DNA of 64,000 nt, taken from positions 215,369 through 279,368 of the forward strand of contig NC_090735.1 of the NCBI RefSeq assembly GCF_036898095.1. Direction: 5' to 3'. The stretch's first letter is position 1, and each line of letters opens with the position of its first letter. This DNA comes from Palaemon carinicauda. Taxonomy: Eukaryota; Arthropoda; Malacostraca; Decapoda; Palaemonidae. The notes beneath the pieces are model-generated. The model worked only from the letters and a program-made list of their open reading frames with translations, was not told the DNA's origin and searched no databases. A program made the position numbers and the translations under genes. Shown here one piece after another: positions 1-10,882 of the stretch.

Positions 1-979
1 GAACCCTGTTTTAGCATTACATGGAAAAAAATATTTACTAAATTAAATATTAAGAAAAATAAATGGGAAAATGGTAATGAAATTGTTAAATTTGGAATTG
101 ACCAAACAATCAAACGTGTCACAGATGCAGCCAACTTATAAAAAACGACTTTGTTTCAGATTTGCAAGGTAAATTAAGTCAAGGGTATTAAGCATACTGA
201 TAACATTATAAAGGAAGACATGAAAATGGTCTGAATGAACTAATTTATTGAATCTTTTGTGATAGCACTAACTTCATCTGACGAAGTCACCATAACCACG
301 TTTGCTAATATAACCTTTGTTGTAAAGAAATTAATTTTGTCGATTAATTAAATAAATTCTAAAACAATACGATCACCTACGTAAATATACCATATTAAAC
401 ATAGTTAATTAAATCCTTTGTAAAGAATCCTGTCTTTTAATAATCAATCAGAATTCAAAAATGAATTCATTTGATATCAAAATTAAGATTATTTCTGTTA
501 GTATGATAATCGTTTTATAACAATTTTGCTATTTGTTATATTTAAGAGTTTCAACTTGTCACCACGGGGTTGCAAACAAAAAGAACGAAGGAAACAATTT
601 AGGGAGAGTATCAAATTAAAGGATTATATTCTTAGACCGTTCAAATCCGGGTGAATGACTTATTAGCTGACCCTTTTCTCCTATTCTTGGCTCGCCCATA
701 GATTAAAGCGGCTAAGCCAGGTGTGCTTTAAAAATGACCCAAGAGAACTGGCAATGCCGCTATTGGGCTCCGAGTTTGCTCTTAAAATGGTTTGACCATA
801 CCCATAGTTGCAATATAACAATAAAACTCCTTGTGTCTATATATCTCTTTGTTTATTCATTTATTCTGTCACTGATAATGCATAGTAACTTCGTAGTATT
901 TGGATGCTATGCACGTAAAAAATAAAAGCTCAAATATAAATTACCAACATGCATGTCGTCGTGCAGACAGAATTAACGT
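1..979. other. AT-rich non-coding stretch
   Basis: No convincing coding region, RNA gene or known repeat is visible. The only open frame, at 734-925 on the plus strand, is 63 codons of hydrophobic, low-complexity sequence resembling nothing I know. Confidence 0.5.
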
Positions 980-1198
980 TGTGTAAGCTACTGTTAGCTC
1001 GATTCATTTTAAACCAGAGGACATTAAAGATGGTATGAAGTCTCGATTACTAGGTATTGCTGTTTTGTCATTTGATGAAATGAGTAATAAGAAAGAATGG
1101 AGCTATGACAAAGGGGCAGAAGTGTTATATAAACCGCATGGAAATGTACAGGTGACCATGTGGCGAGGTCTTTTTTTCTTTATGATACATTTCAGGTA
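980..1198 (+). pseudogene. P-element-like (THAP9-type) transposase fragment
   Basis: After a TAA near 976 the plus strand is open for about 72 codons without an initiating ATG. Residues include GIAVLSFDEM, then WSYDKGAEVLYKP, then VQVTMWRGLF. A hydrophobic strand followed by FDEM and a downstream YDK, then a second strand before RGLF, is the pattern I associate with the RNase H-like catalytic region of P-element/THAP9 transposases. The frame ends at a TAA inside CAGGTAAAAT, which could also be a splice donor. No N-terminal THAP zinc finger and no further transposase sequence were found nearby, so this is a relic or an isolated exon. Family assignment is from motif memory only. Confidence 0.5.
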
Positions 1199-1960
<762 letters not shown>

Positions 1961-2312
1961 TATATGTATATGTATGTATACATATATACTTATGATCAAT
2001 ATGTTGATTATACCTTATATAATATTTGCTTGCAATATAATTATGAAATATTTCAAATAATGGAAAAAATAACCGTCAAAATCAAATTTCACCTCGTCTT
2101 CCTGTCTCGGTCAAATATGCACCCATGACTGATAATGGAATATCCGACATTTATTAGCTAAGATATAAACATAAGACGGATAAAGGCTGGATATTAATAA
2201 ACTATACCAATAGGTGAAACAGTACATGTATATACATATTACCTAATGATTGTGTTGACCCTGATCAAAAGCAATTTATTAATATTCATAAATGATGAGA
2301 TCCTGCGCAAAA
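1961..2312. other. Unassigned spacer
   Basis: AT-rich non-coding sequence with no recognised repeat or gene, ending where G-runs of the palindrome cluster begin. Confidence 0.4.
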
Positions 2313-2316
2313 ACGA

Positions 2317-2470
2317 GGGGGGTAATTTGAAACCAGGGGGGTAGCATAAAACCGGTTTCAAATTACCCCCGGGGGTAGCTTGAAACCGGTATCAAGTTAC
2401 CCCCCGGTAGTTTGAATCCGGTTTCAAATTACCGGGGGGTAAGATTTGGAGGGGGTAATTTCAAACCGGT
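2317..2470. repeat. Cluster of nested palindromes around GGTAATTTGAAACCGG
   Basis: Four or five copies of a roughly 17-bp word lie in alternating orientation. 2318-2334 is the exact reverse complement of 2354-2370 (17-bp stem, 19-nt loop). 2371-2405 is a nearly loopless palindrome with two mismatched pairs, and 2404-2435 is another imperfect palindrome. A further copy of the word starts near 2452 and abuts the GC-rich minisatellite. It may be the terminal structure of a DNA element or a cruciform-forming seed for the array. It has no coding potential. Confidence 0.8.
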
Positions 2471-4010
2471 ACACCGGGTGGGCCTTCCTCCCATCCCGCC
2501 AACCCGGGATGGCCTCCCCCCCTCCCGAAAGCCGGGGTGGGCCTCCCCCCCCCCCGCCAGCCCAGGCGGGCCTTCCCCCCCTCCCACCAGCCCCCCTCCC
2601 ACCAGCCCGGGTGGGCCTCCCCCCCTCCCACCAACCCGGGCAGGCCTTCCCCCCCTCCCGCCAACCCGGGAGGGCCTCCCCCCCTCCCATAAGCCCAGGC
2701 GGGCCTTCCCCCGCTCCCACCAGCCCGGGTGGGCCTCCCCCCCTCCCGCCAGCCCGGGCGGGCCTTCCCCCCCTCCCACCAACCCGGGAGGGCCTCCCCC
2801 CCTCCCACCAGCCCGGGTGGGCCTCCTCCCCTCCCACCAGCCCGGGTGGGCCTCTCCCCCTCCCACCAGCCCGGGCAGGCCTTCCCCCCCTCCCGCCAAC
2901 CCGGGAAGGCCTCCCCCCATCCCAAAATCCCGGGTGGGCCTTCCCCCCTCCCACCAGCCTGGGTGGGCCTCGCCCCCTCCCACCAGCCCGGATGGGCCTT
3001 CCTCCCTCCCACCAACCAGGGAGGGCCTCCCCCCTCCTGAAAGCCCGGGCGGGCCTTCCCCCCCTCCCACTAGCCCGGGCGGGCCTCCCCCTCCCACCAG
3101 CCCGGGCGGGCCTTCCCCCCCTTCCACCAGCCAGGGTGGGCCTTCCCCCCCTCCCGCCAACCCGGGAGAGCCTCCCCCCCCTCCCGAAAGCCCAGGCGGG
3201 CCGTCACCCCTCCCAACAGCCCGGGTGGGCCTCCCCCCTTCCGCCAGCCCTGGCGGGCCTTCTCCCCCTCCCGCCAACCCGGGAGGGCCTCCCCCCTCCC
3301 GAAAGCCCGGCGGGCCTTCCCCCCCTCTCACCAGCCCGGGCGGGCCTCCCCCCCTCCCACCAGCCCGGGTGGGCCTCCTCCCCTCCCACCAACCCGGGTG
3401 GGCCTCCGCCCCTCCCACCAGCCAGGGTGGGCCTTCCCCCCCTCCCGCCAACACAGAAGGGCCTTCACCCCTCCCAACAGCCCGGGTGGGCTTTCCCCCC
3501 TCCCACCAGCCCGGGCGGGCCTTCCCCCCATCCCGCCAACCCGGGAGGGCCTCCCTCCCCTCCCGAAAGCCCGGGCAGGCCTTCCCCCCTCCCGGCAACC
3601 CGGGTGGGCCTCCCCCCTCCCACCAGCCCGGGCGGGCTTTCGCCCCCTCCCGCCAACCCGGGAGGGCCTACCCCCCTCACGGAAGCCCGGGCAGTAATTC
3701 TCCCCCTCCCGCCAGCCCGGAAGGGCCACCCTCCTCCCGTCAGCCCGGGCGAGCCTCCCCCCCCCTCTCCCGCCAGCCTGAGAGGATTTCCCCACCCCCG
3801 CCAGACTGGCAAGCCTCCCCCTCTCCTGCCAGACCCAGGCGGGCCTCCCCCCCCCCCTCCAGTCAGACTGTGCGGGCCTTCCCCTATCCCGCCATCCCGG
3901 GCGGGCTTCACTCTCTCCCGTCAGCCCGGGGAGGCCTCACCCACTCCCGCCAGCCCGGGCGGTGCTCCCCCTCGCTCCCGCCAACCTGGGGTGCCTTCCC
4001 CCTCCCGCAA
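2471..4010. repeat. GC-rich minisatellite (~29-30 bp unit)
   Basis: Roughly 50 degenerate copies (estimated from length) of a unit such as CAGCCCGGGTGGGCCT followed by C-rich sequence. The plus strand is C-rich and the minus strand G-rich, with many GGG/GGGG runs a few bases apart, so G-quadruplexes on the minus strand are plausible. Units become more diverged after about 3,770. Long Pro/Gly-rich frames are open on both strands in several phases, which is expected from a stop-poor GC repeat. I do not call them genes. Confidence 0.9.
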
Positions 4011-4200
4011 TTTTTGTTTCCCTATTTATTTCTTTATCATTTGTGGTCTTTTCTTTCATTCTTTAATCATTTATTTATCAAACATTCTCATTATTTCAAC
4101 ATATTAGTTTTTCTTCCATCAATAAAGTGATCATTTATATTTCCAACATGTTTTTTCCTCATTTACCTTTTCTATTTTTCCTTCATAGTCCAGAACATTT

Positions 4201-4252
4201 CATGTCAAGATTAGCGAACCCAACCATCACCGGGTTCGTTATTCTTGACATG
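4201..4252. repeat. Imperfect hairpin (21-bp stem, 10-nt loop)
   Basis: 4201-4221 (CATGTCAAGATTAGCGAACCC, split here as CATGTCAAGATT + AGCGAACCC) is complementary to 4232-4252 with two mismatches. The right arm is also the first unit of the following tandem repeat. Confidence 0.8.
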
Positions 4253-4374
4253 AGATTAATTGGGTTCGCTATTCTTTACATGTGGAAAATTGGGTTCGTT
4301 ATTCTTTACATGTAGAAAATAGGGTTCCTTAATCTTGACATGGAAATGTTGGGCTCGCTAATCTTGACAAGATC
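4232..4374. repeat. ~30-bp tandem repeat, about 5 copies
   Basis: Units begin GGGTTCGTTATTCTTGACAT or close variants and recur about every 30 bases through 4374. The first unit pairs with an inverted copy immediately upstream. Confidence 0.85.
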
Positions 4375-4724
4375 CAAAACCTATATTGAAAACAATGGCG
4401 TAGGCCTAGTTTCACGTATCAAATCCATTCACTTTATTCTAATTGCCCAATCGACGCATTTAGTGTTCGATTGCCTGTAATTCCAACTTCGATTCTGCAT
4501 AAGTAGTTATCATTGCAAAGGTTTTACGATCAAAAGAATGGTATAGGCATCTGTGAATCAAGACTCTAAAATAAAACATAAATTCTTCAAATACATTTAC
4601 GATTATCGACATTAAATCCAAGTAGAAACAACGAAGTCAACGTCAAATCAAATCGAACGATTGGACTCGGAAACGAGAACTCCTTCAACTGTTCGTTCGT
4701 TCGTCTTTTGCTTCTTTGGTGTTA

Positions 4725-4730
<6 letters not shown>
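4375..4730. other. Unassigned non-coding stretch
   Basis: No gene or recognised repeat seen between the 30-bp tandem repeat and the CT microsatellite. Confidence 0.4.

Positions 4731-4788
<58 letters not shown>
4731..4788. repeat. (CT)n microsatellite
   Basis: Pure CT dinucleotide tract. Confidence 0.98.
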
Positions 4789-4793
<5 letters not shown>

Positions 4794-4796
4794 GTA

Positions 4797-5063
4797 GTGG
4801 TAATCTGGATGACCTTAGGTTTAAAGGTTACTCATGAATGCCAGAGGCAAAGAACAAAACAATGCCCCTAGAGAATGATCATATATAGACTTGATCAGTG
4901 CCCAAGCTAGGACCAGGGAGAGGCAGGCAATGGCTGCTGATGACTCCTCAGTAGGTAAACCTTTAGGCTCCCTCAAGCCAATTATCCTTTGCTCACAAGG
5001 ATGGTGAGGTTGCAGACACTACAAAAAACTATCGAGTTTGAGTGGATTTTGAATCCCCGTCCT
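4797..5063 (-). repeat. tRNA-derived SINE (family S1), degraded copy
   Basis: Read on the minus strand it ends in the family tail that reads, on the plus strand, GGTTTAAAGGTTACTCATGA. It shares internal words such as GCAATGGCTGCTGATGACTC with the other S1 copies. Its tRNA-like head at 5030-5063 is decayed. The family is defined by the better copies at 17.3, 28.4, 40.1 and 42.4 kb. Confidence 0.75.
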
Positions 5064-5600
5064 TATTATTATTATTATTGTTAATCTTATCATTACTTGC
5101 TAAGCTACAGCCCTAGTTGGAAAAGCAGGATGCTATAAGGCCAAGGGCTCAAACAGGGAAAATATCCCAGTGAGGAAAGGAAATAAATAAACTAAAAGAG
5201 AGGTAATTGACAATGAAAATGAAATTTTTTAAGAACAATTACAACATTAAATCAAATCTTTTATATATAAACTTTAAAAACTTAAAAAAGGAAGAGAAAT
5301 GAGAGAAAATAGTGTGCCCGAGTGTACCCTCAAGCAAGAGAACTCTAATCCAAGACAGTGTAAGACCATTTGTACAGAGGCTATGGCACTACCCAAGACT
5401 AGAGAACAATGGTTTGATTTTCAAGTGTCCTTCTCCTAGAAGAGCCGCTTGCCATGGCTAGGGAATCTCTTCTGCATCCAAAACAGTGTAAGACCATGAT
5501 ACAGAGGCTAAGGCACTACCCAAGACTAGAGAACAATGGTTTGATTTTCAAGTGTCCTCCTAGAAGAGCCACTTGCTATGGCTAGGGAATCTCTTCTGCC
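5064..5600 (-). repeat. LINE 3' end with (TAA)n tail (family L-TAA), internal 128-bp duplication
   Basis: On the plus strand an ATT tract is followed by the recurrent words GCTAAGCTACA, CCTAGTTGGAAAAGCAGGAT and GGGCTCAAACAGGGAAAA. The element therefore reads on the minus strand and ends in (TAA)n. The segment starting at 5348 recurs at 5476 with a few substitutions and small deletions, a 128-bp tandem duplication inside the 3' UTR. The copy at 52.0-52.5 kb retains reverse-transcriptase C-terminal coding remnants, which identifies the family as a LINE. Confidence 0.8.
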
Positions 5601-5790
5601 CCAGTGGGTCGATCAAGGTTTACATCCTTTTAATTCTAAAGGATTTTGTTTAAATGTCCCATTTATTATTCTTAGATGTATTCACTAACTTCATAAACAT
5701 AGATCCGTGTATGATTTAGCATCCATTTATGCCACCTCCAAGTCATGTAACATTGTTATTTCTTCGTTTTTCACAAGATTGCTAAGACCC

Positions 5791-5791
5791 C

Positions 5792-5841
<50 letters not shown>
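5791..5841. repeat. Poly(C) run followed by (CT)n
   Basis: About 12 C then a CT dinucleotide tract. Confidence 0.97.
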
Positions 5842-5845
<4 letters not shown>

Positions 5846-5874
5846 TTAAACTTTGTTTTATATTGCAATCTCCA

Positions 5875-6381
5875 TTTACAGTTTTTTCATTGTTTCAACT
5901 CTATTGAGATGCACTGTGTATTTATCTATCTCGTGTGCACAGAGGAGGATAAACAACATGGGTGACAACACATTCTCTTCGATTACTTCACTGTTCACTA
6001 GAAATTCATTTGATAGGACTCCACCAACATTAACTTTGCATCTGCTATGGTCATGGACAGACTTAATCAAATTTACATATTTAAGAGGAATTCTGTAATA
6101 ATGCAGGACTCTCCACAAAATTGGCAGTGCACAATATCAAAGGCTTTTTCATAGTCTACAAATACCATCAAAGGTGGATTTCTGTAGTCTACACATTGCT
6201 GTATAGCATGTCTCAAAATGAAAATTTGGTCAATGCAACTTCTACCTGTTCTAAATCCTGCTTTTTCATCTTTCAGATTTTTATCAAACTTTCTCTCTAG
6301 TCTCTTTAGAATAAGCATACCTTATATTTTCATGACAATTGACGCAGGTGTTATGCCTCTGTAATTATTGCAATCAGTCAA

Positions 6382-6443
<62 letters not shown>

Positions 6444-6612
6444 GAACTTCTAGTTTCCTCTCATATTACAAAATATTCTTGTGAGTATTCTGGGAGTCAC
6501 TTCATTTTCGGCCATTATGATCTCAGCAGTTATTCCTTCGTATCTTGGGGCTTTTCATCACTTGGGTATTTTAATGATGCCTTTGACTTCAAACACACTG
6601 AACTCATTCATG
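5875..6612 (-). pseudogene. RTE-like LINE reverse transcriptase relic
   Basis: Minus-strand reading gives reverse-transcriptase blocks in order. Near 6600-6440 is a decayed block with [12 protein letters not shown]. At 6384-6340 is DCNNYRGIT. At 6318-6120 come KAGFRTGRSCIDQIF and VFVDYEKAFDIVH (motif A). At 6118-5950 come YRIPLKYVNLIKS and ENVLSPMLFILL. The YADD block is absent. The order and wording match RTE-type non-LTR elements. At least two frameshifts, stops and a 55-base homopolymer disrupt it. Confidence 0.75.
6384..6438. repeat. T(55) homopolymer inside the RT relic
   Basis: An uninterrupted run of 55 T (A on the coding strand). It sits where a lysine-rich linker would precede the conserved NNYRGI block. 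Confidence 0.97.
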
Positions 6613-6633
6613 GGAAAGCAAGGTCTTCCCCTG

Positions 6634-6746
<113 letters not shown>

Positions 6747-6750
6747 GTTT

Positions 6751-6869
6751 CTCTTTTAGTTTTCTTATTTCCTTTTCTCATTGAGCTATTTTCCCTGTTG
6801 GAGCCCTCGGGCTTATAGCATCCCGCTTTTCCAACTAAGATTGTAGCTTAGCAAATAATAATAATAATC
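6751..6869 (+). repeat. L-TAA LINE 3' end, plus orientation
   Basis: Carries the family words CCCTGTTGGAGCCCTCGGGC and CTTATAGCATCCCGCTTTTC, then GTAGCTTAGCAAATAATAAT with a short (AAT)n tail. Confidence 0.85.
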
Positions 6870-7744
<875 letters not shown>

Positions 7745-7748
<4 letters not shown>

Positions 7749-8010
7749 TTTCCCCTTTTTTGTCCCTGTGTGTGTGTGTTTGTGGACAGCTTCCTGGCCA
7801 CAATTTTAAACGTAGAATAATGAAACTATCAGGGATTAACTGTTACATAAAAGGCTGGAAATTGATAAGTTTTGGAAGTTCAAGGTCAAAGGTCAAGGTC
7901 AAAGGTCAAAGGTCAAAGGTCAAGGTCAAGGTCAAGGTCACGGTCAGGTAATAGATCGAGAGATAAGCTGCCGCAGCGGAGGTCTGTGCTCTACTAAGAG
8001 ACCCTCTATT
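7745..8010 (+). repeat. GGTCA-rich short interspersed element (M1), 5' part replaced by the AT array
   Basis: Carries the family words ACAGCTTCCTGGCCACAATT, AATGAAACTATCAGGGATTA and the 3' end GCGGAGGTCTGTGCTCTACT. Its centre has ten GGTCA units. The usual start (CCTCCGCCAACGAAGTTGG) is missing, and the copy begins directly at the AT microsatellite. Confidence 0.85.
7882..7946 (+). promoter_or_regulatory. Tandem AGGTCA-type half-sites (potential nuclear-receptor sites)
   Basis: Ten GGTCA units with 6- or 7-base spacing, so both AAGGTCAAGGTCA and AGGTCAAAGGTCA (DR1-like) occur. Such words are classical half-sites for RXR/USP, HNF4, FTZ-F1 and ERR-type receptors. Binding here is inference. Confidence 0.35.
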
Positions 8011-8051
8011 ATTTATATATGTTACAGTCCGATAGTTTTAAATATTTAATT

Positions 8052-8149
8052 ACTACTTTCCTCACTAGACTATTTTTCCCCTGTTGGAGCCCTTGGGCTT
8101 ATAGCATCTTGCTATTCCAACGAGGGTTGTAGCTTGACTAGTAATAATG

Positions 8150-8203
<54 letters not shown>
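8052..8203 (+). repeat. L-TAA LINE 3' end with (AAT)n tail
   Basis: CCCTGTTGGAGCCCTTGGGC and CTTATAGCATCTTGC, then GTAGCTTGACTAGTAATAAT, ending in about 60 bp of AAT repeats. Confidence 0.88.
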
Positions 8204-8470
8204 TAGTTTGTAGAATTGTATCACATAAATACTTATATTTCTCTCTGTTTTGACTCACAAATGCGGAAGATAATGAGAGGGTAAAAGAGAAGACAATATC
8301 TGTATACTACCGTACTTTGTAGAGGAGATCATCTATAGAAATAAGAAACTCCTCATAGTAGCTGTTATAGACTTTAGTAAAGACTTCTGATAGAAAAAAA
8401 GAGCTATAAATAGAAGTTTTGAAAGAACACAAAACCAACACCGAAATCATAAATCATATTTGCAAATGCA

Positions 8471-8473
8471 AAC

Positions 8474-8549
<76 letters not shown>

Positions 8550-8713
8550 TCTAGCTAAGCTACAAGCCTAGTTAGAAAATCTGGATGCTATAAGCCCAAG
8601 GGCTCAAACAAGGGAAAACAGCCCAGTGGGGAAATGAACTAAGGAAATAAATAAACTACATGAGAAGTAATGAACAATCGAAATAAAAAGAATAAGATCA
8701 GTAACAACAATAA
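8471..8713 (-). repeat. L-TAA LINE 3' end, minus orientation
   Basis: A 75-bp ATT tract followed by AGCTAAGCTACAAGCCTAGT and the rest of the family 3' UTR. It abuts the next SINE at 8714. Confidence 0.88.
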
Positions 8714-8885
8714 GATCTCAGCCCAGGACCGTGAGTTTAAGCTCTTTACTGGGGAGGCCACTGCTGTGGTTAGGCACCACAATATTGGGGGTTTGGGCTT
8801 GCCCAGCTGACGTTCTGGCGAGTATCTATTCTGATGAAACCAGACATCTTCACCTTCATCGTTTACTAACATGGCCCCTCCAGGA
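8714..8885 (+). repeat. tRNA-derived SINE family S2, body only
   Basis: Matches the body of the copies at 26.4 and 40.5 kb (ACCGTGAGTTTAAGC, TTACTGGGGAGGCCACTGCT, CTTGCCCAGCTGACGTTCTG). The tRNA-like head is absent because the copy starts at the preceding LINE. Confidence 0.75.
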
Positions 8886-9069
8886 GCTGCTCTTTCCCTC
8901 CACTGCCCATTTGTCTATAGACAACGTTCAACAAACAAATAAGATAAGAAAAAATAATCGTTTTTTAGTCCTTTTTCCAAGCGTGAATTACATTACTGAG
9001 ATACTTGAAAAAATAAATGTAATACTTCTAGATCTTGGAAAATATAAATAGTGAGCTATTTGACATTAA

Positions 9070-9525
9070 GGTACCCTGACACTTGCATGAATTTGTGGCA
9101 CGTATTGTTACGACTAGAGTCGTGAACTGGCATGAACTCCTCGTGAACTGGAGTGAACTCGTCGTGAACTGGAGTGAACTCGTCGTGAACTGGAATGAAC
9201 TCGTCGTAAACCTGTCGTGACATCGTGGCATGTCGTGATGAGAATTTTGAAATGTTCAAAATTTTGGTCATGACAAAATTTCGTGAACGCGGCGTGAACT
9301 ATGAGCAAACTACTCGTAAACTCGTCGGGAAGTGCGCAAACTATGCTAAAACTATGCATGAACTCGTCGTGAACTCGTCGTGCCAGTTCTTGTCAATGTG
9401 GACAAGTGAGCTGTGATTCTGAGGTAATTTTTTTTTTTTTCTATTTTCCAGTTTGTGCCACAAAATGTCACGACTTGCCACGACAAATTCTAGGCAAAAA
9501 GTCGTGCAAGTGTCAGCCTGGCATT
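9070..9525. mobile_element. MITE-like element with inverted termini and CGTGAACT repeats
   Basis: CTGACACTTGCATGA at 9076-9090 is matched in reverse complement by TCGTGCAAGTGTCAG at 9502-9516 (one mismatch). The interior consists of degenerate GTGAACTCGTC/GTGAACTGGAG units in tandem, with CACGA-rich sequence near both ends. ATTA just outside each end (9064-9067 and about 9522-9525) could be a 4-bp target duplication. No transposase is encoded, so any mobility would be non-autonomous. Confidence 0.6.
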
Positions 9526-9554
9526 ACTTTCAGCTACCAGATCTTGAATTAGTG

Positions 9555-10050
9555 TTTTATTGCCTTAACTAGTAAGTCCCATCAGGTCCTATACACAGGA
9601 GAGGAACCCTACTTTCTACAGGACCTCCACAGTCATTTTTTATCTTGTTCGTTCTAAGGTATTCTTCATTTCACACAACCCATATTGCTCGTTTATTGTC
9701 AGATCCAAATGATCGAAGCACTTAGAAAACAGGAAAGTCTTCTTCAGTTTCCTCTTGAAAGTCTTAATCATATCTTCGGTGTTTTGGATGTCTAGTGGGA
9801 GGTTATTGTATAGTCTTGGGGGGGGGGGCGCATATCTAAAGGCTCTAGAACCTACAATAGACATATATCTTAGTTCCATTCATTTGAAACCATTTGTAAC
9901 TATTGTCGTGTCATCACACTTTGCTGGCTACAAAATACGCAGTTGTCTTGGATATTTTGGACGTCCGGTTCAAAGTCAATTCTTTCATTGATAGACAGCC
10001 AGTGTAATTCGATTACTATTCGAAGATTATGACACCTCCTAGACACGTCT
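9555..10050 (-). pseudogene. LINE ORF2 C-terminal relic and 3' UTR (family L2C)
   Basis: Minus-strand reading gives a decayed upstream part then SRAFRYAPPPPRLYNNLPLD and MIKTFKRKLKKTFLF. That is the typical 'WN-LP ... FK-LK' C-terminus after the thumb of CR1/Jockey-like LINE polymerases. A poly(G) run at about 9817-9826 interrupts the frame. The 3' UTR (9555-9640) has the phrase CAGGAGAGGAACCCTAC shared with other copies. Confidence 0.75.
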
Positions 10051-10882
10051 AAGAAAGCTTACTCATAGAGCAGACACTATTGGAATGCAAAGAATTCCAG
10101 TAGCAGAAATCCACCAATTCTTCATATGAACAAATGAGAATTGCACGGGGGGGGGGGGGGGGGGGGCATGTATAAACTACTAAACAGTGAAGCAAATATA
10201 AAAGAAGAAAGTATTTTTACACTTATGTGGAGGAAATTGAATTGAATATAGAAAAAGTACACTTTAAGTGGAGGAAAACTCTAAATGGTATTAAAACTAA
10301 ATTCAAATAATTAGTTTTCAAATGATGTATGCCTCTACTACTCTGACCTGAACCTGGAACCATGAAGCATATATATATATATATATGTGTGTACAGTGCC
10401 TCCCCTGAGGTAAACTATAGAATACATTTTAATAGAAATTTAATAAGGCTGAAATTCTAAATTATGAAAAGCAATTTAAATAGCAAACCAAGACCCACAG
10501 ACCAAAAATAAACGTAATATACGATGAAGTTGTCCTTCCATCTATTAACTTTAGTCTTTATACAATGTCTATGGATGAAAAATCCTAGCAGGGATCTGGC
10601 TGCATTTAAAGGTAGGGCAATGCATATAAACGAAAAATTTAAGGGATTGGAGGTCGGGCAGCCGTCTAGTGCAGACGTATGTATGAAGTGTTCCATGAGT
10701 AAAGCGTTCTGAATTCTAGGCGTTTTCGTTATATTCCTGGAACAGGCTCTAGGACCTCTGACAAGGCCGTCTTCTGCAGACCACAAGAAGAAAGTAAGAC
10801 TATTCTATTATTTTCAAATAATATAAGAGTTAATAGATAGGTTAGCAACCTTACCCTAGGTCTGCCTAGGTTAAGGCGACCC
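10051..10882. other. Unassigned sequence preceding the plus-strand LINE
   Basis: Holds G(20) near 10147-10166 and a short AT/GT tract near 10371. Part of 10.4-10.88 kb may be the 5' UTR of the LINE that follows, but I cannot find its 5' boundary or a target duplication. Confidence 0.4.

Noticed and set aside
2412..4130. 572- and 553-codon proline-rich 'collagen-like' proteins on the plus strand and glycine-rich ones on the minus strand
   Set aside because: The GC-rich minisatellite contains few stop codons in any frame. No signal peptide, Gly-X-Y regularity or flanking exon structure is seen.
10457..10786. 109-codon minus-strand frame upstream of the LINE
   Set aside because: No recognisable motif; antisense to probable LINE 5' sequence.
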